DNA of 64,000 nt from Peribacillus simplex (GCF_030123325.1 NZ_CP126106.1:5711001-5775000); one strand, 5' to 3'; counted from the stretch's first letter, positions 43,318-53,001 are shown. A program made the numbers and translations. The notes: generated by a model from the sequence alone, not told the origin.

Positions 43318-44641
43318 TTTGATCGCCTCCCGAATCTTCTTCAAAAGGCACAATAAACCATTTATCGCCGATACGATAATACCAAGTGGGATCGAGTGTA
43401 ACCAGTGTTACAAGTTTGGAATCGAGGGATTTATTCAGTTTATAGCCAATCGAGATGTCCTCCACGCTTTTGAAATCGATATTATCCATCGATTTCAGCT
43501 TATTCAATACTTCTCTACCGCTTGGTAAAATTACTACCGCTCCTTCTGACGGGAGGACTGAGTCAAGTGAAAAGTATGGGCGGTCATAGCTATAAATTTC
43601 TTCTTTCCCCCAAATTTGCTCGATTTCTGTCATCCCAGATTCATTGAAGGCCGGATAACCATTTACGAATAAGCGGAATACCACTCGTTGTTCATTCTCC
43701 GACATATAGGCAAAGCGGTAATTGTTATCTTCCCAACCGTCATGATCATTGATGAAATCAATGCTTTTTTGCAAAAGGTCACTGGAACTGCCAAATAGCT
43801 TGCTCTTTTGTGCCGGATTGATATAAGAAATAAGGTAATGATCTTTATTGACCGTCATAAGTCTTGTTCCATCCGTGTATTCCTCACCGACCGAAACGGG
43901 TTCCTGGCGTACGAACTTCGGAAAAATAAATAACGCATTTTTCAAGTTCCCAATATCCAAGTAATCAATATAATACTCAAGTTTGTTGATCTCCACTGGC
44001 TTTTCCGGAACGAACAGCGTCCTTTTGCTGTTTATGGTTTCGGCCGTGTATTCAGGGTGCTTATCGTATGAACCACTATAAAATGAATCCATGAAATTCC
44101 TTAGTTTTTTAGTGTCGACCATCCCTTGATAAATCTTCTCTTGCTCGTAGGAAACAAAATAAACGGCAGATTCCTTACCACGGATATCCTTTTGTTTAAT
44201 GATGATTCGATCGAATGAAAATCCAGGCACTTCCTTATCCGTTATATTCAATACCGTTTTATAAAGGGCGATGGGTATATCATCGGTAAATTCTATTTCA
44301 ATCGACCCATCTTCATGGACAAAATCGTCAAATTTCCTTTGCAGCCTTTTTACGGATACCTCTTTTATGCCGCTGAAACGCCATTGCGAAAATTCTTTTT
44401 CCATTTCATTTATTTCCACCGGATTGGAAGTCTGGAAATGCTGCCCATTGCCATGGAAAAGGATACTGACTGGTTTAATGACATCACTGACAATCTGGAC
44501 ATCGCTTTTAATCCTTATAAATTCCGACGATTGTTCAAATGGATCATATTCAGGCTCGTACGTCCAAATGCTCCATGTCAAAAAAATGCTTGTCCCAACC
44601 AAAATAGTCAGTATGATACTTTTTGCACGTTCAAAATTCAT
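43304..44641 (-). CDS. walH: WalH (YycH), regulator of the WalK kinase
   Basis: Protein of 445 residues with an N-terminal membrane helix (MNFERAKSIILTILVGTSIF... about 7-25) and a long extracellular YycH domain. It acts with WalI on WalK. ATG at 44641 overlaps the walK stop as ATGA, so translation is coupled. Length agrees with the B. subtilis protein. Confidence 0.95.
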   Translation of the reverse strand: MNFERAKSIILTILVGTSIFLTWSIWTYEPEYDPFEQSSEFIRIKSDVQIVSDVIKPVSILFHGNGQHFQTSNPVEINEMEKEFSQWRFSGIKEVSVKRLQRKFDDFVHEDGSIEIEFTDDIPIALYKTVLNITDKEVPGFSFDRIIIKQKDIRGKESAVYFVSYEQEKIYQGMVDTKKLRNFMDSFYSGSYDKHPEYTAETINSKRTLFVPEKPVEINKLEYYIDYLDIGNLKNALFIFPKFVRQEPVSVGEEYTDGTRLMTVNKDHYLISYINPAQKSKLFGSSSDLLQKSIDFINDHDGWEDNNYRFAYMSENEQRVVFRLFVNGYPAFNESGMTEIEQIWGKEEIYSYDRPYFSLDSVLPSEGAVVILPSGREVLNKLKSMDNIDFKSVEDISIGYKLNKSLDSKLVTLVTLDPTWYYRIGDKWFIVPFEEDSGGDQSGLE

Positions 44642-46470
44642 GACCAATCATCCTCTTCTTCCTGTTCGTAAGGAAGTGTAAAGAACACGGTAGTTCCTTT
44701 TCCATCCACACTTTCCGCCCATATTTTCCCGCCATGCGCCACGACCATCTCTTTTGCAATGGCTAAACCAAGCCCTGTCCCGCCTAAGTTACGGGCCCTT
44801 GCTTTATCCACACGGTAGAAGCGGTCAAATATTTTATCAATGACGTTTTTCGGGATACCCACTCCTTGATCTGTAATGCTCACAATGATAAAGCCATCAG
44901 ATGCCCTGACGCGGAAAGTCACTTGACCCCCTTCAGGTGAGTACTTTAAGGAGTTGGAGATTACATTATAGAGAACCTGGGTGATTTTATCTTCATCAAT
45001 ATCCACAAAATAAGCTTCCTTCGGCAAATCACGTTTAAACGTGATGTCATCATTTTTCGACATTTCAAAACGATCGATGATGTGGTCATAGAATTTATTG
45101 AAATTCACCCAGCCCGTTTTAAGCCTGTAATCTTTACTGTCCATTTTCGAAAGCTGTAACAGATCATTAACAAGCCTGATCATTCGCTCCGTTTCATTTT
45201 GGGTAACGCTTAAAAAGGATGGAGCGATTTCCTCGTCCTTCCATGCACCTTCAGCCAATGCTTCCAGGTAACTTCTCATCGTCGTTAACGGTGTTCGCAG
45301 TTCATGTGATACATTGGCAACAAACTCCCTGCGTTCGCTCTCGATTTTTTCCTGCTCTGTTATATCATGCAAAACAGTAATCAAACCATTGACGAAACCC
45401 GTTTCCTTTTGAATGACCGAAAAGTTCCCCCTCAAAATGTAAGGCCGGTTTTTTTTGCTGTAATCAAGGATAATGGACTCTCGTTCTTCCAGTAAATCCT
45501 CAAATTTATATTCTTCTTCAAGACCCAAAACCTCAATGATCGGTTGGTTCATGACGGTTTCACTCGAGACATCCAATAATCGTGCCGCCGGTTCATTGAT
45601 CAAGTTCACCCGACCGCGCCTGTCCGTTGAAATTACACCATCGGTCATATTGGCAAGGACAGATGAAAGCTTACGCCGCTCTCCTTCTGTGCTTGATTGC
45701 GATTCTTGAAGCTTTTTGGTCAAATTATTGAAAGTGACGGCAAGCTGGCCAATTTCATCATCGCCATACACCCTAACTTTTCTGGAGAAATTTCCTTTCG
45801 CCATCACCAGGGCCTGTTTTCTCATATCGGACATCGGCCTTGTGATCGTTCGTGCGAGCAGGATCCCCAAGATGGCCGTAATGACTAGGGCGATGGCCGT
45901 CCCCGTCATGAAGATACTATTGATTTCATCCATCTGCTCAAAGACATTTTCCATCTCTGCTATTACATAGACGGCGCCAATGACCTCCCCATTTGCTTCA
46001 ATGGGTGTTGAAAGGACCCAAAGCCGCCTGCCTGTTTTCTTGTCCCGAAATATATCACTATCTTCTTTTCCATAAATGAGCGTATTCTTAATAAGGACCT
46101 CCGTTGTCTTCTTCCCTACAATATCCTGGTTACTTGAGGCTGAAGTCCCGATCACGCGTCTGCTGCGGGTGTCGATGACACGCACTTCCGAAATATCATT
46201 CGATGAATTATCCCGGTCTTTCAATATCGTATCAATCGCTTCTTCGAGGGTTGGATCTTCCTCTCCCCTCTCTTTTTCCATTTCTTCACCAATACTGTAG
46301 GTAAGCAGGTTAACGTGACCTTTTATTGATTTCGTAAAGTTCCCGACAAGATTTTCTTCCAATTCCCCAACAAAATATACCCCGATTATTTGCATGGCTA
46401 CGAAAATGAGCAATACATAAATCAGAACAAATTTAAAATGAATTGAGCGAAAAAAACCAACCTTTTTCAT
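44638..46470 (-). CDS. walK: WalK (YycG), sensor histidine kinase of cell-wall homeostasis
   Basis: Essential kinase of 610 residues. TM1 about 13-35, extracellular sensor 36-183, TM2 184-206, HAMP 207-259, PAS 265-375, phosphoacceptor His389 in NVSHELRTPL, and HATPase with N box NVISNSLKYS, DQGVGIP, and GGTGLGLAI. It phosphorylates WalR in response to cell-wall state. The ribosome-binding site GGAG overlaps the last codons of walR, six bases away. Confidence 0.97.
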   Translation of the reverse strand: MKKVGFFRSIHFKFVLIYVLLIFVAMQIIGVYFVGELEENLVGNFTKSIKGHVNLLTYSIGEEMEKERGEEDPTLEEAIDTILKDRDNSSNDISEVRVIDTRSRRVIGTSASSNQDIVGKKTTEVLIKNTLIYGKEDSDIFRDKKTGRRLWVLSTPIEANGEVIGAVYVIAEMENVFEQMDEINSIFMTGTAIALVITAILGILLARTITRPMSDMRKQALVMAKGNFSRKVRVYGDDEIGQLAVTFNNLTKKLQESQSSTEGERRKLSSVLANMTDGVISTDRRGRVNLINEPAARLLDVSSETVMNQPIIEVLGLEEEYKFEDLLEERESIILDYSKKNRPYILRGNFSVIQKETGFVNGLITVLHDITEQEKIESERREFVANVSHELRTPLTTMRSYLEALAEGAWKDEEIAPSFLSVTQNETERMIRLVNDLLQLSKMDSKDYRLKTGWVNFNKFYDHIIDRFEMSKNDDITFKRDLPKEAYFVDIDEDKITQVLYNVISNSLKYSPEGGQVTFRVRASDGFIIVSITDQGVGIPKNVIDKIFDRFYRVDKARARNLGGTGLGLAIAKEMVVAHGGKIWAESVDGKGTTVFFTLPYEQEEEDDWS

Positions 46471-46475
46471 AGAGA

Positions 46476-47183
46476 CTACTCCTGTTCAGGGTTACGCAGG
46501 TAATAACCGACCCCTCTTCTAGTTACAATCCAGCCAGGATGGCTTGGATTGTCTTCAATCTTCTCACGAAGACGTCTGACCGTTACATCGACCGTACGCA
46601 CATCACCAAAATAATCATAGCCCCACACGGTTTGTAATAAGTGCTCCCTTGTCATGACCTGACCGATGTGCTTCGCTAAGTAATGAAGCAACTCAAATTC
46701 GCGATGCGTTAATTCAATCGTATCGCCCCGCTTGGATACCACATAGGCATCCGGATGGATAGTGAGCGTTCCTATCGTAATTTCCTTCGGTTCATTCTCT
46801 TGATCGGGAACCGGAACAGCTTGCTGACGTCTTAGGTTCGCCTTAACGCGGGCAATTATTTCCCGGGTACTGAATGGCTTTGTCACATAGTCGTCTGCAC
46901 CAAGCTCCAATCCTAAGACCTTATCAATCTCTGAATCCTTTGCCGTTAACATGATGATCGGCGTTTCATACTTCTTCCTTACTTCCCTGCAAACTTCCAT
47001 CCCATCGCGCTGCGGCAGCATGATATCAAGTAAAATCAAATCGGGTTGCCGTTCTTCTACCATTTTGAGGGCTTCATTGCCATCATAAGCACAAAAAACT
47101 TCATAGCCTTCCTTTTTTAGATTGAATTGTAATATATCAGCAATTGGCTTTTCGTCATCCACTACCAGAATCTTTTTATCCAT
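46476..47183 (-). CDS. walR: WalR (YycF), essential response regulator
   Basis: OmpR/PhoB-type regulator of 235 residues: receiver with Asp10, Asp53 (LLDIMLPQRDG), Thr and Lys103-type KPF; winged-helix DNA-binding domain at 130-230 (DVRTVDVTVRRLREKIED). It controls peptidoglycan hydrolases by binding TGTWAH-N5-TGTWAH. First gene of walRKHIJ; ATG follows AAAAAGGAGATAAGTAC. A 278-base upstream region separates it from the M23 hydrolase gene. Confidence 0.98.
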   Translation of the reverse strand: MDKKILVVDDEKPIADILQFNLKKEGYEVFCAYDGNEALKMVEERQPDLILLDIMLPQRDGMEVCREVRKKYETPIIMLTAKDSEIDKVLGLELGADDYVTKPFSTREIIARVKANLRRQQAVPVPDQENEPKEITIGTLTIHPDAYVVSKRGDTIELTHREFELLHYLAKHIGQVMTREHLLQTVWGYDYFGDVRTVDVTVRRLREKIEDNPSHPGWIVTRRGVGYYLRNPEQE

Positions 47184-47427
47184 GTACTTATCTCCTTTTT
47201 AATAACTGAACTGAATCTATTAAAAACCGTGTCCTTATCCGGGACCTTATTCACTTTTCCTTCTGCTTGCACCAAGCTGGCAACCTAGTTCAGCAAACTT
47301 ACATATATATACCCAATAAAAGGGGCTGAACACCGGAATGAAAGCAAATTGTCTCTATTCTACTTTATCATTTTATAGGCATTAAATCACCTTTTTCCTA
47401 TTATTCTCATCTATGTATGAAGCAAAG

Positions 47428-47455
47428 AAGTCTTCGAATATTTTTCGAAGACTTC
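47428..47455 (-). terminator. Terminator of the M23 hydrolase gene
   Basis: Perfect stem GAAGTCTTCGA / TCGAAGACTTC 6 bases after the stop codon, followed by TTTGCTTC on the minus strand; weak T-tract. Confidence 0.7.
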
Positions 47456-47461
47456 CATCGA

Positions 47462-48880
47462 TTACTGGCTTATATAGTTTAGCGGATTAACGAGAGACCC
47501 GTTTTTATATATTTCAAAATGGAGGTGGACACCGGTCGAGTTACCCGTTGAACCCATCATGCCAATCTTCATGCCTTTTTCAATCTTTTGTCCTGCTTGT
47601 ACATCTATTGAATCCAAATGGGCATACACGGTCTTATACCCGTTATTATGATTGATCGTTATCTTATTTCCATATCCTCCGGAGTTTCCGGCAGTTTCGA
47701 TTATCCCATGATCTGCTGCCGTTATCGTCCTGGTTGCTGGCCGGGCAATATCTATACCTTTGTGCAGTTTCCCCCAGCGCTGGCCCTGCTTACTGGAAAT
47801 ATAGCCCCCATCTGCAGGCCATGAATATGTACCGCTGCCTTGTGAAGGAATGACCTTGGTGCCTTTTCTGGTGATTTCTGTTTTGGCTTTTTCCGTGACT
47901 TCCTTTTTTACGATCGTTTCACTGATTTTCTTTCCGTTTGTTTCGGATACATTATAGGTGAACGCAAGAATCCCCTCATTCCCGATTTGTTCAGTGATGA
48001 GCTCGCCCTTTGGAAGTTCGTCATCCTCCTTCACTTTCTTTTCAAATGGAATTCTCTCTTCCTTAAATACTTCTCTTTCTACCATTACGTTCACATAGGG
48101 GATACGTTGGGTCACATAGAGACGCTCGCCCTCTTTAATACCTTTGTTCTCATCCTGTCCCGGATTTAGCTCCAGCAGGCGATCCAGGTCCATATCATGC
48201 TTAGTGGCAATGGCTTCAAGATCCTCATCTTCCTTTGCCTCATAGATCATCGTTCCTTCCTTTCCTTCTTCTATCATGGAAAGGGTTTTATCGACGCTCT
48301 TGATTTCGTCTGGATATACCATTGTCTCTTTAAACGTGACGGGAAGTGAAAACTCGATGTCCAGAATTCTACTTCCTGGCTCTTTTAACGAATCCGCATC
48401 TTTTTCACTTTCCTTTTTACCTGATTCATATTCAGCGTATTCCTCTTCATTCACATATAATAAAGTGATTTTCTCCAGAACGTCCTCGGCATCTTCCTTT
48501 GACGCAACATAAGCGACCGCCTGATTATCTATGTCGATTTCATACGCCTCTGCCTTCACATTCAACTGATCTTGAATTCCCTTGACAGCCTGATCCTCTT
48601 TTACCTCTTCATCGAATACCTCTTCAGGTACAAAAGTCAGCTGTGCCTCCTTATCGAATGTAAAGTCCGGATAATCTTCCTGTGCTTCTTCTACCTTATC
48701 GGCTACGATCTTTTCGATTTCCGTTTCATCCGTCACACTTCCGACGAATTCGTCGTTAAGATAAACATGCTGTATGGTTGCAGTTTCCGATATCCCGGCA
48801 GCAGTTGCCCGATTTCCTGCAAGCATTAAAATGACGGAAACCATCAACAGGATGGTCCCCTTGCCTTTTGAGCTAAACAT
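47462..48880 (-). CDS. Secreted LysM-G5-M23 peptidoglycan endopeptidase
   Basis: Extracellular protein of 472 residues. Signal peptide about 1-28 (cleavage after ATA-A), an acidic stalk 30-210, a LysM-like domain 213-262 (EDEDLEAIATKHDMDLDRLLELNPG cut to LEAIATKHDMDLDRLLELNP), a G5 domain about 268-345, and an M23 peptidase 350-472 with metal ligands in HKGIDIA and HLHFEI. It should cut peptide cross-links in the wall. It lies between the tRNAs and walR, and a triple WalR motif lies upstream, so it is a likely direct WalR target. ATG follows TAAGGAGGACAATAT. The sequence is strongly acidic in the stalk. Confidence 0.92.
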   Translation of the reverse strand: MFSSKGKGTILLMVSVILMLAGNRATAAGISETATIQHVYLNDEFVGSVTDETEIEKIVADKVEEAQEDYPDFTFDKEAQLTFVPEEVFDEEVKEDQAVKGIQDQLNVKAEAYEIDIDNQAVAYVASKEDAEDVLEKITLLYVNEEEYAEYESGKKESEKDADSLKEPGSRILDIEFSLPVTFKETMVYPDEIKSVDKTLSMIEEGKEGTMIYEAKEDEDLEAIATKHDMDLDRLLELNPGQDENKGIKEGERLYVTQRIPYVNVMVEREVFKEERIPFEKKVKEDDELPKGELITEQIGNEGILAFTYNVSETNGKKISETIVKKEVTEKAKTEITRKGTKVIPSQGSGTYSWPADGGYISSKQGQRWGKLHKGIDIARPATRTITAADHGIIETAGNSGGYGNKITINHNNGYKTVYAHLDSIDVQAGQKIEKGMKIGMMGSTGNSTGVHLHFEIYKNGSLVNPLNYISQ

Positions 48881-49191
48881 ATATTGTCCTCCTTAACGGC
48901 TCAGTCACCAATTAAGAAACTAATTAGTTTTATTTCGAGATTTATTAGTCCAATTTAAATATCCACATGCTTATGACTGATTTCTAATGATTTTTATCAC
49001 TCATAACTCTACCATATTAAGAAAAAAAACAAGAAACAGACTTCATAATGTAATGGAACTGTATAAATGGTGACAACATGTACCAATAAATAGAGGAATG
49101 GGGCACGTTCAATAAACTGCAGAAAAAGGAGTGGACCTAGGCCCAGCATGGTTAAAAGCGAGTTATATGCCGAATTGGCCGAAATTGGTAT

Positions 49192-49219
49192 GTTACAAAT
49201 CGTTAACAATCTATTAACA
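49192..49219 (-). promoter_or_regulatory. Triple WalR-binding motif
   Basis: On the minus strand TGTTAA-TAGAT-TGTTAA-CGATT-TGTAAC: three hexamers matching TGTWAH, each 5 bases apart, giving 11-bp periodicity. It ends 24 bases before a TATAAC -10 box, a position suited to activation. Confidence 0.8.
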
Positions 49220-49251
49220 AGATTTCATTCAAAATACATCTGGACTCAAAA

Positions 49252-49281
49252 CAAAAAAACGCCCTAAAGGAAAGGCGTTTA
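49252..49281 (-). terminator. Terminator of the tRNA cluster
   Basis: Stem AACGCC / GGGCGTT with T7 tail (TTTTTTTG) on the minus strand, 9 bases after tRNA-Phe. Confidence 0.92.
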
Positions 49282-49289
49282 TAAAAGGA

Positions 49290-49362
49290 TGGCTCAGGAC
49301 GGAATCGAACCGCCGACACAAGGATTTTCAGTCCTTTGCTCTACCGACTGAGCTACTGAGCC
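49290..49362 (-). tRNA. tRNA-Phe (GAA)
   Basis: 73 nt; acceptor GGCTCAG/CTGAGCC, D-arm AGCTCAGTCGGTAGAGC, anticodon loop CTGAAAA, T-arm GGTTCGATTCC. CCA is not encoded. Last of four tRNAs. Confidence 0.97.
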
Positions 49363-49389
49363 AAATATTCTATTTTTAAAAAAAATAAA

Positions 49390-49466
49390 ATGGCGGTCCC
49401 GACGGGAATCGAACCCGCGATCTCCTGCGTGACAGGCAGGCATGTTAACCGCTACACCACGGGACC
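49390..49466 (-). tRNA. tRNA-Asp (GTC)
   Basis: 77 nt; acceptor GGTCCCG/CGGGACC, anticodon loop CTGTCAC, T-arm GGTTCGATTCC, discriminator G and encoded CCA. Confidence 0.97.
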
Positions 49467-49489
49467 AGTAAAGCATTTATATAAAGAAG

Positions 49490-49561
49490 TGACCCATACG
49501 GGATTCGAACCCGTGTTACCGCCGTGAAAGGGCGGTGTCTTAACCGCTTGACCAATGGGCC
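49490..49561 (-). tRNA. tRNA-Glu (TTC)
   Basis: 72 nt; acceptor GGCCCAT/ATGGGTC (one G-T pair), anticodon loop CTTTCAC, T-arm GGTTCGAATCC. CCA is not encoded. Confidence 0.97.
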
Positions 49562-49569
49562 GGAAAAAA

Positions 49570-49645
49570 TGGTGAGCCATGAAGGATTCGAACCTTCGAC
49601 CCTCTGATTAAAAGTCAGATGCTCTACCAACTGAGCTAATGGCTC
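49570..49645 (-). tRNA. tRNA-Lys (TTT)
   Basis: 76 nt; acceptor GAGCCAT/ATGGCTC, anticodon loop CTTTTAA, T-arm GGTTCGAATCC, encoded CCA. First tRNA of the Lys-Glu-Asp-Phe cluster. Confidence 0.97.
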
Positions 49646-49878
49646 GTACTAATGAAATGTTTCTTTTCGGGATGTTAACTTAACATCCGTATCTTGTTAA
49701 TGGCTTGTTCTATTGTGACGACGCTTTTGATAATATCATGGTTTATATAGTTTAGGCAATAGTTTTTTGAAATAAAATTATTTTTTTCTTATTTTTTTCA
49801 TTTTCCAACAGTTTAATCCATTCATTCAGTATCCCGGACCTCCTGAATGTGACATATAATGCATTAATAACGAAAGAA

Positions 49879-49900
49879 GAGCCGGCAAAAAAGCCAGCTC
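49879..49900 (-). terminator. Terminator of purA
   Basis: Stem GAGCTGGC / GCCGGCTC (one G-T pair) with T6 loop, followed by TTCTTTCG on the minus strand, 12 bases after the stop codon. Confidence 0.8.
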
Positions 49901-49912
49901 CCTTTTCAAGAA

Positions 49913-51205
49913 TTACGCTAGACGCCAAGGGCTTCTCACGACATTAGTTTGGTTACGGTCAGGACCGACAGAGAAAGTGGTCAAAGGAATGCCTACCAAT
50001 TGAGATACGCGCTCTACATAGTGGCGAGCGTTCTCTGGAAGCTCATCCAATGATTTGCAACCTGTGATGTCTTCTGACCAGCCTGGTAGCTCTTCATAGA
50101 CTGGTTTACATTCGCCAATCGCTTTCAAAGTCGCTGGTACCTCATGAATGATCTCGCCTTTATAGTCATAAGCCACACAAATTTTGACCGTATCAAGACC
50201 TGATAATACGTCTATCGAGTTCAATGATAGATCGGTAATCCCGCTGACACGGCGAGCATGGCGAACGACAACAGCGTCGAACCAGCCTACACGGCGCGGT
50301 CTGCCTGTAGTTGTACCATATTCACGGCCGATTTCCCGGATTTGGTTGCCGACTTCATCATGCAATTCTGTCGGGAAAGGACCATCGCCCACACGGCTTG
50401 TATATGCTTTACATACTCCAACCACATGGTTGATTTTCGTAGGACCTACACCAGAACCGATCGTAACTCCGCCTGCAACTGGGTTAGATGAAGTGACGAA
50501 TGGGTATGTTCCTTGATCGATATCAAGCATGACACCTTGTGCCCCTTCGAATAATACCCGTTTCCCTTCATCAAGTGCATCATTCAATACAACGGATGTA
50601 TCACAAACATATTTCTGCACTTGTTGTCCGTACTCATAGTATTCTTCCAAGATATCTTCGATTTTGAAACCTTCCGTTTCATAGAAACGTTCAAACATAC
50701 GATTTTTTTCGACAAGATTTTGAGACAATTTTTCCTCGAAAATTTCACGGTCCAAAAGGTCTGCCATGCGGATCCCGTTACGAGCAGCTTTGTCCATATA
50801 TGCAGGGCCGATTCCCTTTTTAGTCGTTCCAATTTTGTTGGCGCCTTTACGGTCTTCTTCGACTTCATCCAATTTGATATGGTAAGGAAGAATGACATGT
50901 GCACGGTTCGAGATACGAAGATTATCCGTACTCACACCATGGCTATGTAAATAAGCAAGCTCCTCTACAAGAGCTTTTGGATCAACCACCATACCATTTC
51001 CAATGACACAAATCTTATCACTATAAAAAATCCCTGACGGAATTAAATGCAGTTTATAGGTAACGCCGTTAAATTTTATTGTATGCCCTGCATTATTCCC
51101 ACCTTGATAACGAGCGATGGCTTCCGCATTCTGGGATAGAAAATCTGTTATTTTACCTTTACCTTCGTCTCCCCATTGTGTACCGACTACTACAACTGAT
51201 GACAT
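49913..51205 (-). CDS. purA: Adenylosuccinate synthetase
   Basis: Enzyme of 430 residues, first committed step from IMP to AMP (IMP plus Asp plus GTP). GTP-binding loop GTQWGDEGKGKITD (about 8-21), catalytic Asp13 and His41 (GGNNAGHTI), and signature TRVGDGPFPTE near 300 with TTTGRPRRVGW. ATG at 51205 after TTTGGAGGTGC; the nine-codon extension is unsupported. Upstream PurBoxes indicate PurR control. Confidence 0.98.
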   Translation of the reverse strand: MSSVVVVGTQWGDEGKGKITDFLSQNAEAIARYQGGNNAGHTIKFNGVTYKLHLIPSGIFYSDKICVIGNGMVVDPKALVEELAYLHSHGVSTDNLRISNRAHVILPYHIKLDEVEEDRKGANKIGTTKKGIGPAYMDKAARNGIRMADLLDREIFEEKLSQNLVEKNRMFERFYETEGFKIEDILEEYYEYGQQVQKYVCDTSVVLNDALDEGKRVLFEGAQGVMLDIDQGTYPFVTSSNPVAGGVTIGSGVGPTKINHVVGVCKAYTSRVGDGPFPTELHDEVGNQIREIGREYGTTTGRPRRVGWFDAVVVRHARRVSGITDLSLNSIDVLSGLDTVKICVAYDYKGEIIHEVPATLKAIGECKPVYEELPGWSEDITGCKSLDELPENARHYVERVSQLVGIPLTTFSVGPDRNQTNVVRSPWRLA

Positions 51206-51273
51206 CTGAATAAAGCACCTCCAAAGGTTCACGTAATACCGATCATTTTAACCGGTTCTTATCAAACAAACCT

Positions 51274-51303
51274 ATTTTATCAATAATCCAAACTGGAAGT
51301 CAA
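51274..51303 (-). promoter_or_regulatory. SigA promoter of purA
   Basis: On the minus strand TTGACT, 18-base spacer, TAAAAT; about 70 bases before the start codon. Confidence 0.75.
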
Positions 51304-51307
51304 TACA

Positions 51308-51351
51308 AAATCCGAACAATACACTTTTCAATAAATACTTCGTTCGTAAAT
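51308..51351. promoter_or_regulatory. PurR boxes of purA
   Basis: AAATCCGAACAAT (51308-51320) matches the PurBox AWWWCCGAACWWT in all positions. A weaker inverted partner with GTTCGTAAAT lies at 51342-51351. They lie just upstream of the promoter, as in B. subtilis purA. Confidence 0.78.
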
Positions 51352-51466
51352 ATGAGAAAATTCTTTCCGGTTTTACATTGGGTTTTGGATTGTCAATCAT
51401 TATTGTACCCTTTGATTTCTTTTTCTATTATCATAAGGCCTTTTCTTTTTCCAAAAACAGAGAAAG

Positions 51467-51490
51467 CCCGCCATTGCAAAAATGGCAGGC
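51467..51490 (-). terminator. Terminator of dnaC
   Basis: Stem GCCTGCCATT / AATGGCGGGC with loop TTTGC and TTTCTCTGTTTTT tail on the minus strand, 7 bases after the stop. Confidence 0.88.
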
Positions 51491-51496
51491 AGTTCC

Positions 51497-52861
51497 CTAT
51501 GCGCCTGGAGACATCGAATCATCATCGAAGCGGCGTTCGAGGTTAACGAATTTATTATATTCTTTTACGAATGCAAGCGAAACCGTGCCTACTGGACCAT
51601 TACGCTGTTTCGCTATAATGATTTCGATGATATTTTTATTCTCGGATTCTTTATCATAATAATCATCACGGTATAAGAATGCGACGATATCGGCATCTTG
51701 CTCGATACTCCCGGATTCCCTGATATCAGACATCATCGGGCGCTTATCCTGACGCTGCTCCACTCCCCGCGATAGCTGTGAAAGGGCGATGACGGGCACT
51801 TTAAGTTCACGAGCGAGCGCTTTGAGTGAACGTGAAATCTCGGATACCTCTTGCTGACGGTTGTCGCCTGAACGTCCATCGCCTTGAATTAACTGCAGGT
51901 AATCGATCAATATCATGCCAAGGCCATGTTCCTGCTTCAAACGACGGCATTTTGAACGGATTTCACCAATCCTCACACCTGGTGTATCATCGATATAAAT
52001 GCCGGCATTCGACAAGCTCCCCATCGCCATCGTCAGTTTACGCCAATCCTCATCAGTTAAGGAACCTGTACGTAAATTCTGGGCGTTGATATTCCCTTCA
52101 GCACAGAGCATACGCATAACGAGCTGCTCTGCACCCATTTCAAGACTGAAAATCGCTACATTCTCTTCCGTTTTGGTCGCAACGTTTTGAGCGATATTCA
52201 ATGCAAAAGCGGTTTTACCAACCGAAGGACGGGCACCCACTATGATGAGGTCATTACGTTGGAACCCTGCTGTCATTCGATCCAGTTCAGCAAACCCTGT
52301 CGGTATTCCCGTGACATCCCCTGTACGGGTAGTCAAAACTTCTATGTTATCGTACGTCGAAACCAATACATCCTTAATATTTTGAAAAGACCCGGAATTC
52401 TTGCGCTGGGCCACTTCCATGATCGTTTTTTCTGCTTCCCCGAGCAGCTCCTCGACCTCGTCCTCGCGACTGTAGCCTTCCTGAGCGATATTGGTCGCTG
52501 TCCTGATCAAACGACGCAGCAATGACTTCTCCTCGACGATGCGGACATAATATTCAATATTGGCCGCGGTAGGCACCGATCCGGCCAATTCACTTAAATA
52601 AGAAACGCCGCCAACTTCTTCAAGGTTTTTTGTCGCAGCCAATTCCTCTGTCACCGTAATTAAATCGACAGCTTTTCCTTCGTCATTCAATTTAAGCATC
52701 ACATTAAAGATTTTTTGATGAGAGCTTCTGTAAAAATCCTCCGGAATCAAAACTTCCGATGTAACGGTCAATGAAGAGGGCTCAAGAAAAATGGCTCCTA
52801 GCACTGCCTGTTCGGCTTCTATATTTTGAGGGGGAATCCTATCCTGAAATTGTTCTATCAT
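51497..52861 (-). CDS. dnaC: Replicative DNA helicase (DnaB ortholog, called DnaC in Bacillus)
   Basis: Hexameric helicase of 454 residues that opens the fork. N-terminal DnaB domain (RIPPQNIEAEQAVLGAIFLE cut to PPQNIEAEQAVLGAI) and a RecA-like ATPase: Walker A GARPSVGKTAFALN near 205, Walker B MILIDYLQLIQG near 305. ATG follows GGGAGGTTTTAAGAT. No intein or mini-intein is present. It lies 140 bases after rplI, with its own terminator. Confidence 0.98.
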   Translation of the reverse strand: MIEQFQDRIPPQNIEAEQAVLGAIFLEPSSLTVTSEVLIPEDFYRSSHQKIFNVMLKLNDEGKAVDLITVTEELAATKNLEEVGGVSYLSELAGSVPTAANIEYYVRIVEEKSLLRRLIRTATNIAQEGYSREDEVEELLGEAEKTIMEVAQRKNSGSFQNIKDVLVSTYDNIEVLTTRTGDVTGIPTGFAELDRMTAGFQRNDLIIVGARPSVGKTAFALNIAQNVATKTEENVAIFSLEMGAEQLVMRMLCAEGNINAQNLRTGSLTDEDWRKLTMAMGSLSNAGIYIDDTPGVRIGEIRSKCRRLKQEHGLGMILIDYLQLIQGDGRSGDNRQQEVSEISRSLKALARELKVPVIALSQLSRGVEQRQDKRPMMSDIRESGSIEQDADIVAFLYRDDYYDKESENKNIIEIIIAKQRNGPVGTVSLAFVKEYNKFVNLERRFDDDSMSPGA

Positions 52862-53001
52862 ATCTTAAAACCTCCCATTCTAAGAGGATACCTTTTATAT
52901 GTTTCTAGTAAAAAAGAAAAAAGTGAAAGGACAACGTGCCCAATCACATTTTTCATCTATCTCTATTTTATCAATTTTTCACAGATATGAAACAGCTAAA
53001 A

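Larger units (their letters stand above)
48881..49289. other. Intergenic region: long leader of the M23 gene
   Basis: 409 bases with the WalR triple motif (49192-49219), a TATAAC-type -10 box at 49162-49167 and the tRNA terminator (49252-49281). The leader would be about 275 bases. A 66-codon frame here is hydrophobic but has no ribosome-binding site and is not called. Confidence 0.6.

Noticed and set aside
49009..49209. 66-codon hydrophobic reading frame upstream of the M23 hydrolase gene
   Set aside because: Non-standard start inside the WalR motif, no ribosome-binding site, low-complexity composition; better explained as leader.
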